From: Chloroflexota bacterium
Lineage (GTDB): Bacteria > Chloroflexota > Dehalococcoidia > JACQGW01
Length of the DNA: 9,168 bases
Assembly (NCBI GenBank): GCA_016199325.1
Contig: JACQGW010000305.1
Coordinates: 1 to 9,168 of the forward strand
Direction: 5' to 3'
Numbering within the stretch: the stretch's first letter is position 1; every line of letters begins with the position of its first letter. The notes beneath the pieces are model-generated. The model was given only the letters and a program-made list of their open reading frames with translations. It had not been told where the DNA came from and searched no databases. Shown here piece after piece: positions 1-6,752 of this stretch. Made by a program: the position numbers and the translations under genes.

Positions 1-454
1 CCAGCGCCCGGGCGAGCGCCACCCGCTGCTGCTGGCCGCCGGAGAGCTCGTGCGGGTAGCGCCGCTCCAGGCCGGCGAGCCCGACGAGCGCCAGCACCTC
101 GCGAATCCGTCCGGGGCGGTCGGCGCCGTTCCGCAGGCCGAACCCGACATTGCCGGCGACGTCCAGGTGTGGGAAGAGCGCGTAGTCCTGGAAGACGACG
201 CCGATCCGCCGGCGCTCGGGCGGGACGAAGTGCTGCGGACCGACGACGGGTTGGCCGACGACCTCGACGGTGCCGGCATCCGGCTCCTCGAAGCCGGCGA
301 TCAGTCGAAGCATCGTCGTCTTGCCGCAGCCGCTCGGCCCAAGCAGCGCCAGGAACTCGCCCGGCTCGAGGGTCAGACCGACGCCGTCGACGGCCAGCAC
401 CTGGCCGAACGCCTTGCGGAGCCCGGCGCAGCGGATCGCCGGCGGGCTAACCAC
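1..454 (-). CDS. fbpC: Iron(III)-type ABC transporter ATP-binding subunit (partial, C-terminus outside window)
   Basis: Cytoplasmic ATPase that would power the permease encoded just upstream. The first 151 residues are visible. The Walker A motif GPSGCGKTT lies at about residues 39-47, the Q-loop with [11 protein letters not shown] at about 86-97, and the signature [15 protein letters not shown] at 137-151. The Walker B and the accessory C-terminal domain of the Fbp/Pot family lie beyond the window edge. The start is GTG at 454-452, preceded by a GAGGAGGG ribosome site. It overlaps the 3' end of the permease gene by 8 bases, so translation is probably coupled. The motifs alone fit the whole FbpC/PotA/CysA class. 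The iron assignment comes from the neighbouring binding protein and permease. Confidence 0.93.
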   Translation of the reverse strand, partial: MVSPPAIRCAGLRKAFGQVLAVDGVGLTLEPGEFLALLGPSGCGKTTMLRLIAGFEEPDAGTVEVVGQPVVGPQHFVPPERRRIGVVFQDYALFPHLDVAGNVGFGLRNGADRPGRIREVLALVGLAGLERRYPHELSGGQQQRVALARAL

Positions 455-2108
455 CGGCCAGCCCTCCTCGCTTGGATGAGCTGGATGAGAGGAAGACGAG
501 TGAGACGCTGGAAACGGCGATCAGGAGGACGGCGGCGATGGCGGCCTCGGCGAAGAAGCCCTCGGAGGCGCCGGTCCAGATGGCGGTTGCCAGGGTTCGG
601 AAGCCGATGGGCGACAGGAGGAGCGTCGCCGGCAGCTCTTTCATCGTCGTCAGGAAGACAAGGGCGGCGCCGGCTAACAGTCCCGGCCAGACGATGGGCA
701 CGGTCACCGACACGATGACGTTGGCCGGCGACCGGCCGAGCGCCCGGGCCGCCTCTTCCAGACGCGGATTCACCTGGAGCAGTGAAGATCGGGCGCTGCC
801 GACGGCCTGTGGGAGGAAGCGGACGACGTACGCGACAATCAGCAACGCCAGCGTCTGGTAGAGCGGGGTCGCCAGCCGGGTCGCGACGAAGACGAGCGCC
901 AGGGCGATGACGATGCCGGGGAGGGCGAAGCCGACGTACGCCCCCCGCTCGATCAGGCTCGCCAGGCGGCCGGGGTAGCGGACGGCCAGCACAGCCACCG
1001 GCAGGGCGGCAAGGACGGCGCTCACCGCGGCGAGGCCGCTGGCGCTGACCGAGTTGACCGCGGCCTGCCAGACCGGCTGGAGGGATGGGCCCAGGCCGAC
1101 GCCGCGAAAGAGCCAGATCACCAGCACGCCGAGGGGCAACACGAGGCCGAAGCACACGACGGCGCCGACGAACACCAGCGCCGGCACGGTCCAGCGGCCA
1201 AGACGGAGCAGCCGCGGCGGCCGAACGGCGCCGACAGTGCTCCGGTGGTAGCGCGCTCGCCCCCGACAGCGCGCCTCCAGGAGGAGGATCAGTGCCGTCA
1301 GCCCGACGAGCAGGAGGGCGAAGCCGGCGGCCAGCGTGCGATCGAACGACGCCCGATATTGCGTGTAGATGGCACGCGTGAACGTATCGAACTGGAGGAG
1401 CGAGACGACGCCGAAGTCGCTGAGCGTGTAGAGCGCGACGAGCAAGCCGCCCGCGATCATGGCCGGCACCAACTGGGGAAGCGTGACGTGCCAGAACGTC
1501 GGCCAGCTCCCTCGGCCAAGGCTTCGCGATGCCTCCTCCAGGGCCGGGTCAAGGCCCCGCAGCGCCGCCCGAACAATGAGGAGCACGTAGGGGTAGGTGA
1601 AGAACGTCAGGGCGAGCCAGGCGCCGGCGAACCCGTAGATCTCCGGCAGCCGATCGACACCGAAGGGTGCTGCCAGCGCCTGCTGGAGCAAGCCTTTCGG
1701 TCCCAGCGCGGCGACGAACGCAAAGGCGCCCACGTAGGTCGGGATGACGAGGGGCAGCGTCGTCAGGACTGTCCAGACCCGCCGCCCGGGGAGATCGGTG
1801 CGGACCGTCAGCCAGGCCAGTGGCAGCGCGATACCGACGGTCGAGACGGTGACGGCGACGGCGAGCCCGGCGCTCCGGACCATCAGATCGGCGGTGCGGG
1901 CGCGGAGGAGGAGAGGCCAGAGCGCCGCGCCGGCATCGGCCGTCCGGATGAGCAGGTAGACGGTCGGCAAAAGCATCGCCAGCGCGACGGCCAGCGCCGG
2001 CACCCAGATGAAGGCCGGCGGCCACCGGCGCCTGAGTGCCGGTGGACCTGTGACGACCGAGCCGAGTCGCGCTCGGCTGCTGATTCGACCGCTGAGTGTC
2101 GCGTCCAT
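447..2108 (-). CDS. fbpB: Iron(III)-type ABC transporter permease, two fused membrane domains
   Basis: Inner-membrane permease of about 553 residues, the length expected of FbpB-type proteins in which two six-helix halves are fused in one chain. Each half carries the EAA loop that docks on the ATPase. The first reads [21 protein letters not shown] (in two pieces, about residues 191-213), the second [14 protein letters not shown] followed by IVSVTVP (about 450-472). Hydrophobic helices alternate through the whole chain, beginning after a charged N-terminus of about 30 residues. I chose the ATG at 2108-2106, two bases after the stop of the binding-protein gene. A TTG two codons upstream, overlapping that stop, is the alternative. 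The gene ends in TAG at 449-447, inside the start region of the ATPase gene. The substrate is inferred as Fe(III) from the FbpA-like partner and the iron-box promoter; other oxyanion or metal substrates are not excluded by the permease itself. Confidence 0.92.
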   Translation of the reverse strand: MDATLSGRISSRARLGSVVTGPPALRRRWPPAFIWVPALAVALAMLLPTVYLLIRTADAGAALWPLLLRARTADLMVRSAGLAVAVTVSTVGIALPLAWLTVRTDLPGRRVWTVLTTLPLVIPTYVGAFAFVAALGPKGLLQQALAAPFGVDRLPEIYGFAGAWLALTFFTYPYVLLIVRAALRGLDPALEEASRSLGRGSWPTFWHVTLPQLVPAMIAGGLLVALYTLSDFGVVSLLQFDTFTRAIYTQYRASFDRTLAAGFALLLVGLTALILLLEARCRGRARYHRSTVGAVRPPRLLRLGRWTVPALVFVGAVVCFGLVLPLGVLVIWLFRGVGLGPSLQPVWQAAVNSVSASGLAAVSAVLAALPVAVLAVRYPGRLASLIERGAYVGFALPGIVIALALVFVATRLATPLYQTLALLIVAYVVRFLPQAVGSARSSLLQVNPRLEEAARALGRSPANVIVSVTVPIVWPGLLAGAALVFLTTMKELPATLLLSPIGFRTLATAIWTGASEGFFAEAAIAAVLLIAVSSVSLVFLSSSSSKRGGLAGG

Positions 2109-2110
2109 CG

Positions 2111-3127
2111 TCAAAGCACCCCCGCCTCGCGCAGCAGTCGGAGCGTTCCCTCGAGGTCGGCCAGGCTGCCCAGGTCGATCTTCGGCGCGTTGATGGAGCC
2201 GAGCGGCTCCAGTCCTGGAATCGTCGGCACGCCCGCGGCGAGCGGATACTCAGACGTCTCCCGGGCGAAGTAGCTCTGCGCGTCCTGGCCGAGCAAAAAA
2301 TCGATAAATCGCTCGGCCGCCTGGACGTTCTGGGTCGTCTTGAGCAGCCCGACGCCGGCGACGTTCACCATCGCACCCGGTCCGCCAGCGCGCAAATGGT
2401 AGTTGCGGACGGGGAAACTCTGGCCCTGCTCGGCGAGGAACTGGTACAGGTAGTAGTGGTTGACGAACCCGACGGCGATCTCCCCCTTGCCCACGGCGTC
2501 GACGATGGCGATGTTGTTCGGGTAGACCTTCGGCTGATTCCGCTGGATTCCCTCCATCCAGGCTTTCGCGCTCGCTTCCCCCTCCGTCACCCGGAGCGCC
2601 GTGACAAACGCCTGGAACGACCCGTTCGTCGGCGCCCAGCCGATCTTCCCTTTCCACTTCGGATCGGTAAAGCCGAGGATCGAGTCCGGCAGGTCGGCCG
2701 GCTGGAGCAGGCTGGTGTTGTAGGCGACCACGCGGGCTCGCCCCGAAATGCCCACCCATTCGCCTTTCGGCGACCGGAAGCGCTCGTCGACTTTGGCCAG
2801 AATGGCATCCGGGAGCGGGCGGAGCCGGCCGACGCGCGCGATGGCCCCCAGCGCGCCGGCGTCCTGGGCCAGGAAGACGTGGGCGGGGCTCCTGTCACCT
2901 TCTTCCAGGATCGCCGCGGCCAGCTCGGCGGTGTCGCCGTACCGGACCTGGATGTCGACGCCCGTCTCCTTCGCAAATCGATCGAGGATAGGCCCCACCA
3001 GCCGTTCATTCCGGCCCGAATAGATCGTCAGCGTGGACGGCCCCGTCTGGCCGATGCCGCAGGCGGTCGCCGCCATCGCTGCGACAAGGCCGAGCACCAC
3101 GAGGGCCGGGCAGAAACGTCGAATCAT
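2111..3127 (-). CDS. fbpA: FbpA-type Fe(III)-binding lipoprotein of the ABC transporter
   Basis: Extracytoplasmic solute-binding protein of 338 residues. It begins with a short positive stretch (MIRR), a hydrophobic segment and the lipobox ATAC with Cys23, so it should be lipid-anchored outside the membrane. The mature part opens with LTIYSGRNERL, the usual first strand of class-II iron-binding proteins. It contains AYNTSLL at about 135-141 and NHYYLYQF at 223-230. The paired tyrosines 225-226 match the position of the iron-ligating Tyr pair of FbpA proteins. The N-terminal His of the H. influenzae type is not present (GRNE instead), as in FbpA subclasses that use other ligands or a synergistic anion. 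The start is the ATG at 3127-3125, with GAGG 8 bases upstream; an in-frame extension upstream lacks a signal peptide and overlaps the preceding gene. The gap to the Fea1-like gene is 31 bases and to the permease start 2 bases, so this is one operon. Confidence 0.92.
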   Translation of the reverse strand: MIRRFCPALVVLGLVAAMAATACGIGQTGPSTLTIYSGRNERLVGPILDRFAKETGVDIQVRYGDTAELAAAILEEGDRSPAHVFLAQDAGALGAIARVGRLRPLPDAILAKVDERFRSPKGEWVGISGRARVVAYNTSLLQPADLPDSILGFTDPKWKGKIGWAPTNGSFQAFVTALRVTEGEASAKAWMEGIQRNQPKVYPNNIAIVDAVGKGEIAVGFVNHYYLYQFLAEQGQSFPVRNYHLRAGGPGAMVNVAGVGLLKTTQNVQAAERFIDFLLGQDAQSYFARETSEYPLAAGVPTIPGLEPLGSINAPKIDLGSLADLEGTLRLLREAGVL

Positions 3128-3158
3128 CGTCGTCACCTCGTCGGGTTGATGCCGATAG

Positions 3159-4346
3159 CTACTTGAAGGCGGCCGGCGAGACCCGATCGCCCGCTTTGAG
3201 CGCCAGGGCATCGGCCGCCCGATTCAGCGCCGCCAGGGCCTGGTCGCGGTCAGCCATCGTCGGCTTCGACGGGCTGCTCTGGTAGAAGGCGACCAGCGTC
3301 CGGTCGGCTGCGGCGTCGACCCCGGCGACCTTCGGCTGGATCGTCTGGTAGAAAGAAAAGCCCTCCATCAACTGGACCACGGCGTCGTCCGGCTTGCCTG
3401 CCTGGACGCTCTTCACTGATTCGTTCAGGTAACGCGCCGAGGCGAGGTAGAACAGGGCGTTGTACCGGGAGAGGATGTCGGCCCGCGCCTGGGTGAATCC
3501 CTCCACGTGCTTGTCGAGTGCGGCCTTGATGGCCCTGGCGAACGCCTCGCGCATGGGCTTGTCGATGGTCCCGGGCCGCTCGAAATTGCCCTCCCGGCTC
3601 TGGGCCGTCGCCGCCAGGGAGTAAGGGTACTTGCCATCCTTCTCGGCCCCGACGTAGATCGCCCATGCCTCGCCGACGTTATGCGGCGCGCCCGAGGCCG
3701 GGTCGACGTTGCCGTCCCGGAGCTTGGTCTGCGCGCCCATCAGCTCCTGGACGGACCAGTAATAGAGGATCCGCTGGATGCCCTTCTGGATGGCCTGCCG
3801 GCGCTGGGCCGGCGTATAGCTTGCCGCCGGGCCGGTGCCGTTGATGGCGGCGATGACCGGGTCGTCCAGGAACGTCGGGCTCTTGTAGAACGCAGCCTCG
3901 TCCGGGAAGTCCTTCGGCCGATTGGCGTTGGTGGAAAAACCGCGCAGCGGTCGGGTCTTGTCGCCGATCTTGGCGAACTTGCCCTGTTCGTAGATCGCCA
4001 GGATCTCCTGGGCCGGCAATGGCTTGCCCTGAGTGACGACGTTGGTCAGGCCGGCGATCTCGGCGACGTCGAGGGAGATGAGCTGGTAGATGTCGACGTT
4101 GCTCGTCGGCGTGAAGACGCCGTCGCCCTTCGTGGTCGCGGCCGCTTGCGGCGTCGCCGCCGCCCCGACCGACGTGGCTTTCGCCTCCGGTGCGCTGGAG
4201 ACCGAAGCGGAGACGCTGCCCGACTTCGTGCCGCCAATGGTCTTCACCGTGCCGGGGCGCTGCTCCGGCTGGCAGCCGGTGAGGAGCGTGAGGGCGCCGA
4301 GGGTTCCGACAGTCAGGGTTCGCAGGGCGCGGCGGCGGCTGTACAC
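3159..4346 (-). CDS. Fea1-like (low-iron-inducible periplasmic protein family) lipoprotein
   Basis: Secreted lipoprotein of 395 residues and first gene of the iron operon. The N-terminus, MYSRRRALRTLTVG, combines a twin-arginine-like motif (SRRRAL), a hydrophobic stretch and a lipobox LLTGC with Cys25. A low-complexity Ser/Ala/Thr linker follows to about residue 75, then a helical domain. Its most distinctive stretch is GAPHNVGEAWAIYVG at about 219-233, followed by ATAQSREGNF. I recognise this pattern as the Fea1 family, named for a Chlamydomonas protein secreted under iron starvation; this is from memory, not a search. Position next to an Fe(III) transporter supports a role in capturing or handing over iron. 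The GTG at 4346-4344 is preferred because GGAGGA sits 6 bases upstream; an in-frame GTG at 4400 would add 18 residues before the signal peptide. Alternatives are another helical iron-regulated family such as imelysin/EfeO-like. Coding is secure; the family call is moderate. Confidence 0.85.
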   Translation of the reverse strand: MYSRRRALRTLTVGTLGALTLLTGCQPEQRPGTVKTIGGTKSGSVSASVSSAPEAKATSVGAAATPQAAATTKGDGVFTPTSNVDIYQLISLDVAEIAGLTNVVTQGKPLPAQEILAIYEQGKFAKIGDKTRPLRGFSTNANRPKDFPDEAAFYKSPTFLDDPVIAAINGTGPAASYTPAQRRQAIQKGIQRILYYWSVQELMGAQTKLRDGNVDPASGAPHNVGEAWAIYVGAEKDGKYPYSLAATAQSREGNFERPGTIDKPMREAFARAIKAALDKHVEGFTQARADILSRYNALFYLASARYLNESVKSVQAGKPDDAVVQLMEGFSFYQTIQPKVAGVDAAADRTLVAFYQSSPSKPTMADRDQALAALNRAADALALKAGDRVSPAAFK

Positions 4347-4368
4347 CCGAGTTCCTCCGTCTGATTGG

Positions 4369-4404
4369 TCATCCTGGGCCAGGCAGTTGTGCGGTAACAC
4401 TCAC
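4369..4404 (-). other. Possible 11-codon leader ORF in the iron-operon 5' UTR
   Basis: Inside the roughly 110-base leader of the Fea1-like gene, a GTG at 4404-4402 follows AGAGGGG at a plausible 5-base spacing. It reads 11 sense codons (VSVTAQLPGPG) before a TGA at 4371-4369. It ends 22 bases before the Fea1-like start, in a different frame. It could be a translated leader or chance; no codon-usage argument is possible at this size. Confidence 0.2.
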
Positions 4405-4435
4405 CAAATCCCCTCTGTATGCTACAGCTTAGCTC

Positions 4436-4454
4436 TAATGTTAGTCTCGTCTAA
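4436..4454 (-). promoter_or_regulatory. DtxR/IdeR-like iron box
   Basis: Read on the minus strand the site is TTAGACGAGACTAACATTA. It matches the 19-bp DtxR/IdeR consensus TTAGGTTAGGCTAACCTAA at 13 positions, including the left TTAG and the central CTAAC. A further TTAG-N2-CTAA half-palindrome (4429-4438) extends it on the gene side. It begins about 10 bases after the -10 element, so a bound repressor would cover the transcription start. Iron-loaded repression of the Fea1/Fbp operon is the inference. No dtxR-family gene lies in the window. Confidence 0.55.
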
Positions 4455-4463
4455 GGCGGGCAC

Positions 4464-4492
4464 AGTGTACCGCACGCCGACGCTGTTGTCAA
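4464..4492 (-). promoter_or_regulatory. Promoter of the iron-acquisition operon
   Basis: A perfect -35 TTGACA (4492-4487) and a -10 TACACT (4469-4464) are separated by exactly 17 bases and point toward the Fea1-like gene. The expected start is near 4457, giving a leader of about 110 bases that begins just before the iron box. Confidence 0.75.
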
Positions 4493-4570
4493 GCATCTGA
4501 GAGCCAGGGTGCGGTTCGTTAACGGAATCGTCACAATCGGTGGACGAGGGGAAGGAGCTTCGTTTCTCCC

Positions 4571-5236
4571 TCAGGCCCTGGGGGGATGGCTGGGGTGGAT
4601 GGCTGGATCGGCGGCCATCGAGACCTCGAAGCAGCAGCGTGGCGGATCGCCGCGGTCGCAGCGCTCGCGGACCGGCGCGCCGACGACGTCTGCGAGCAGC
4701 GTCTCGGCCAGCAGACACATCTGGGGGTGGCCGGGGACGGCCGCGCCGACCGGGCAACTGTAGCCGCGGATGACGAAGGCGGCGTCGCGCTCTTCCAGCT
4801 CCCCGAGCCCGCCGAGATCGCCGAGCAAGGTGAGCGCGTACTCAGCTCGCCCACGCAGGTTGCCGGGTGGCGCCTGATGTCCGGCCGCCACCCGATGGCC
4901 GACTTCGCGGAGGACCTCTTCGAGCACGTCGGGGGTGAGGCGCGCGGCGAGGACGTCGAGGAGCTGGTGGAGGATCCGCCCGTAGGGCTTGGGGAAGAGC
5001 CGCTCGGCCTCGGGCGTCAACTCATAGGCGAAGGCGGGCTTGCCGGCGCCACGGCGAACTCCCTCCTGCTTGACGAACCCATCGCGCTCGAGGGTGGCCA
5101 GATGCGCCCGGACGGCATTGTCGGTGAGGGAGAGGCTCTGCGCCAGATCGTCGACCGTCCGGCTCCCGCGACAGAGCAACGCAATGATCTGGCCGCGCGT
5201 GCTTGCAAAAAACCGCTCATGCCAATGCGTGGCCAT
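4571..5236 (-). CDS. SufR/COG2345-type winged-helix regulator with Fe-S-type cysteine cluster
   Basis: Cytoplasmic DNA-binding regulator of 221 residues. The N-terminal winged helix-turn-helix spans about residues 10-75, with recognition region LTDNAVRAHLATLERDGFV and wing GAGKPAFAYELT. The C-terminal half holds Cys161, 174, 193, 201 and 202, spaced C-X12-C-X18-C-X7-CC, within the CP...HPQMC...CC pattern of the COG2345 family. SufR members bind a 4Fe-4S cluster there. I infer Fe-S sensing, and hence a response to iron or oxidative stress, but no suf genes are visible. The start is the ATG at 5236-5234, with GGGAGGG 6 bases upstream; the longer in-frame extension to 5368 would run through the promoter. 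It is divergent from the small-membrane-protein/cupredoxin operon and upstream of, but promoter-separated from, the iron operon. It probably controls the divergent operon and itself. Confidence 0.88.
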   Translation of the reverse strand: MATHWHERFFASTRGQIIALLCRGSRTVDDLAQSLSLTDNAVRAHLATLERDGFVKQEGVRRGAGKPAFAYELTPEAERLFPKPYGRILHQLLDVLAARLTPDVLEEVLREVGHRVAAGHQAPPGNLRGRAEYALTLLGDLGGLGELEERDAAFVIRGYSCPVGAAVPGHPQMCLLAETLLADVVGAPVRERCDRGDPPRCCFEVSMAADPAIHPSHPPRA

Positions 5237-5272
5237 GGTTCGCCCTCCCGGCGTGTACGGTATCCTCTCTCC

Positions 5273-5301
5273 ATTGTAGTCGCGGTCGTCTCTCATGTCA
5301 A
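5273..5301 (-). promoter_or_regulatory. Promoter of the SufR-type regulator
   Basis: The -35 TTGACA (5301-5296) and -10 TACAAT (5278-5273) have a 17-base spacer, close to the ideal housekeeping promoter. The predicted start near 5266 gives a 30-base leader before the ATG at 5236. The -35 lies inside the tandem repeat described at 5296-5324. Confidence 0.8.
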
Positions 5302-5324
5302 ATAAGTCAAATAATCTATTGACA
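5296..5324. promoter_or_regulatory. Putative shared operator: tandem GTCAAATAA repeat plus inverted copy
   Basis: GTCAAATAA occurs twice head to tail (5297-5305 and 5306-5314). An inverted, slightly shorter copy, TATTGACA, lies at 5317-5324. The first copy overlaps the -35 of the regulator promoter and the inverted copy overlaps the -35 of the divergent promoter. The element is AT-rich against a GC-rich background. Placement suggests that one regulator, most simply the adjacent SufR-type protein, controls both directions. It does not show the CAAC-N6-GTTG form reported for cyanobacterial SufR, so the binding protein is inference. Confidence 0.5.
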
Positions 5325-5347
5325 ATATAGACCATGTGCGATATGCT
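5319..5347 (+). promoter_or_regulatory. Promoter of the small-membrane-protein/cupredoxin operon
   Basis: The -35 TTGACA (5319-5324) and -10 TATGCT (5342-5347) are separated by 17 bases. The predicted start is near 5354, about 40 bases ahead of the preferred GTG at 5395. A GTG at 5353 would be almost leaderless from this promoter. Confidence 0.72.
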
Positions 5348-5394
5348 GGGAAGTGGAGGAGCGATCATCAGCGACCATCGAGAGGAGTCAAAGG

Positions 5395-5598
5395 GTGACA
5401 GGAGTGCTCGTCGTCGGTCTCGTCATCTTCGGTCTGGGGGGCGCCGCCGATCTGGCCTACCACCTGCTCCCGACCGGTCACATCGGCGCCGCCGAGCCGC
5501 TGCTCCGCGCGGCGGCTCCCGCCCATCTGGCCATCCTTGTCGGGATGGCGGTGATCTTCGCCGGCGTCGTCGCACGGGGGCTCAGCAATGGCCGCTGA
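5395..5598 (+). CDS. Small membrane protein, two helices, unknown function
   Basis: A 67-residue hydrophobic protein with two predicted membrane helices (about residues 3-21 and 43-61). They are joined by a short loop carrying Tyr22-His23, His29 and Glu34, with His44 at the start of the second helix. I do not recognise the family. The GTG at 5395-5397 is chosen because GAGGAG lies 7 bases upstream and the protein then begins directly with the hydrophobic helix. A GTG at 5353 in the same frame would add 14 hydrophilic residues and would suit a leaderless message. It is first in a plus-strand operon with a three-helix membrane protein and a cupredoxin, so a membrane-bound metal or electron-transfer role is possible. 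Coding is likely given promoter, ribosome site and composition. Confidence 0.7.
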   Translation: MTGVLVVGLVIFGLGGAADLAYHLLPTGHIGAAEPLLRAAAPAHLAILVGMAVIFAGVVARGLSNGR

Positions 5599-5696
5599 CT
5601 GTGCCCGCAGCCCACCGGTGGCGCCGTCCAGTTACGACCGATGCCAGCCACGCGCCAACGCATCCACCAACCAATATCACAATGGGAGGTCTTCCA

Positions 5697-5999
5697 ATGC
5701 CTTTCGGTGGCTTCGTCAACGCATTCCCGCCGGCCTTCTTCCTGGCCGTTCACCTGGCCGCGTTCCTGATCGGCGCGTTCTTCGCCTATCGCTCCTTCGA
5801 GGGCGGCGCCGGTCTGCTGGGCTGGGGATTCGCGCTCTTCGCCCTGGCGGAGATCAGCTACATGACCTATCACCTGGACTGGACCGTGTTCCTGTTCGCG
5901 CATACGATCTCCGAGGTCCTCGACCTCGTCGCGTTCGCCCTGATCTTCGTCGCGGCAGCCCAGCAGGCTGTCTCGGGCGTTCGGGCGTCTCAGCCATGA
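5697..5999 (+). CDS. Small membrane protein, three helices with intramembrane histidines, unknown function
   Basis: A 100-residue protein with three predicted membrane helices (about 12-31, 38-58 and 65-88). Histidines at 19, 59 and 69 and acidic residues Glu52, Glu73 and Asp76 lie in or near the helices; such buried residues often bind haem or metal, but nothing here proves it. I do not recognise the family. The ATG at 5697-5699 follows GGGAGG at 7 bases; an in-frame ATG at 5682 has no comparable site. The stop codon overlaps the start of the cupredoxin gene (ATGA), so the two are translationally coupled and probably work together. The gap from the first small membrane gene is about 98 bases, with no sign of an intervening gene. 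Confidence 0.85.
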   Translation: MPFGGFVNAFPPAFFLAVHLAAFLIGAFFAYRSFEGGAGLLGWGFALFALAEISYMTYHLDWTVFLFAHTISEVLDLVAFALIFVAAAQQAVSGVRASQP

Positions 6000-6352
6000 A
6001 ACGGCGCCCGATGCGCCTGCTCCCGGTTGTCGCTGCCCTGGTTGCGCTGGCCGTCCTGTCCGGCTGTGCCGGCAGGGCGGCCTCGGCAGAGCCGGTCCGG
6101 ACGAGCCACGTCGACCTGCCGCCGAGCTACGTCTTCGCCCCGGCGGCTGTCGCGGTGCCGGCCGGGACGACCGTGACCTGGACGAACAACGACCATTTCA
6201 GCCACTCGGTCCAGGTTGCGGGTGGACAGGTACATGCGATGCGGCCCGGCGAGACGGTATCGGTTGTCTTCGATCGCCCGGGCGAATACGAGTACCTCTG
6301 CACGTATCATCCCCAGAACATGAAGGGGAAGGTCGTCGTGACCGCTGGTTGA
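5996..6352 (+). CDS. Cupredoxin (plastocyanin/amicyanin-like) lipoprotein
   Basis: A 118-residue exported copper protein. The signal segment RRPMRLLPVVAALVALAVL is followed by the lipobox LSGC with Cys24, so it should be membrane-anchored on the outside. The mature domain has the single cupredoxin fold expected of about 95 residues. Type-1 copper ligands are visible in order: His70 in WTNNDHFSHSV, Cys102, His105 and Met109 in YLCTYHPQNM, then the closing strand KGKVVV. This matches plastocyanin-type or amicyanin-type one-electron carriers. The gene starts at the ATG overlapping the preceding stop codon by four bases. Partners are unknown; no oxidase or multicopper enzyme is in the window. Being encoded beside an iron operon and an Fe-S-type regulator suggests a role in iron or copper redox handling, which is inference. 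Confidence 0.93.
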   Translation: MKRRPMRLLPVVAALVALAVLSGCAGRAASAEPVRTSHVDLPPSYVFAPAAVAVPAGTTVTWTNNDHFSHSVQVAGGQVHAMRPGETVSVVFDRPGEYEYLCTYHPQNMKGKVVVTAG

Positions 6353-6375
6353 ACGCTCCTTGATGGAGCGTAACC
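6347..6375 (+). terminator. Terminator-like hairpin after the cupredoxin gene
   Basis: Overlapping the stop codon, ACGCTCC (6353-6359) pairs perfectly with GGAGCGT (6365-6371) around a 5-base loop. GGTT (6347-6350) pairs with AACC (6372-6375) across a two-base bulge, giving 11 base pairs. There is no T-run, so it may act as a 3' end stabiliser or a non-canonical terminator. Confidence 0.45.
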
Positions 6376-6655
6376 ACGGAGCGCGCCGCTCGTTCTCTAT
6401 TCAGTGGCGGGTGGCCGGGCCACCATCCCGCCGCTGAGAGAGCGAGCGGAAGGGGGTGACATCCCAATATCGGCGGATCGGATCCCGTGATCCGGCTCGA
6501 TCCCGGGGGGCAGGCGTCCGATGCATGTACCCCGCTCTGGCCAGCGGACGGACGGCATCACGGCGTGGTGCGAGAAAGGAGGAGCGCTTGCAGGACCGAC
6601 CTGGCCGCCAGCGCGGACGGGTCGGCGCAAAGGCGATATCGTGGAAACCGCGTTT

Positions 6656-6689
6656 TCGGCCGTCGTGGGCGCTCGCCTGCGACGGCCGA
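6656..6689. repeat. Strong 34-base hairpin
   Basis: TCGGCCGTCG (6656-6665) is the perfect reverse complement of CGACGGCCGA (6680-6689). The interior adds two G-T pairs and GGC/GCC closing a GCTC loop, so nearly the whole element pairs. On the plus strand it is followed four bases later by GTTTTC, which would allow weak termination of a plus-strand transcript. Nearest genes are the cupredoxin (plus) and the antitoxin (minus). Confidence 0.55.
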
Positions 6690-6752
6690 CCTGTTTTCAC
6701 TCGATTCGACTTCCTGGCCGTCGCGGTTCGGCAATGGCTCCTATGATCCGAG

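Noticed and set aside
50..718. Long plus-strand open frame opposite the ATPase and permease genes
   Set aside because: Antisense to clear ABC-transporter coding with intact motifs; composition is Arg/Ala/Pro-rich shadow typical of GC-rich DNA.
1245..2273. 342-codon plus-strand frame opposite the permease
   Set aside because: Antisense shadow of the membrane protein; very hydrophilic and low-complexity, with no domain or ribosome site.
2096..3166. 356-codon plus-strand frame opposite the FbpA-type gene
   Set aside because: Exactly mirrors a well-supported binding-protein gene; no signal, motif or ribosome site.
4544..4570. Possible terminator after the SufR-type gene (GGAG/CTCC stem on the minus strand)
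   Set aside because: Only four base pairs with a large loop and no T-run; too weak to annotate.
4586..5305. 239-codon plus-strand frame opposite the SufR-type regulator
   Set aside because: Shadow of the regulator, whose winged helix and cysteines are recognisable.
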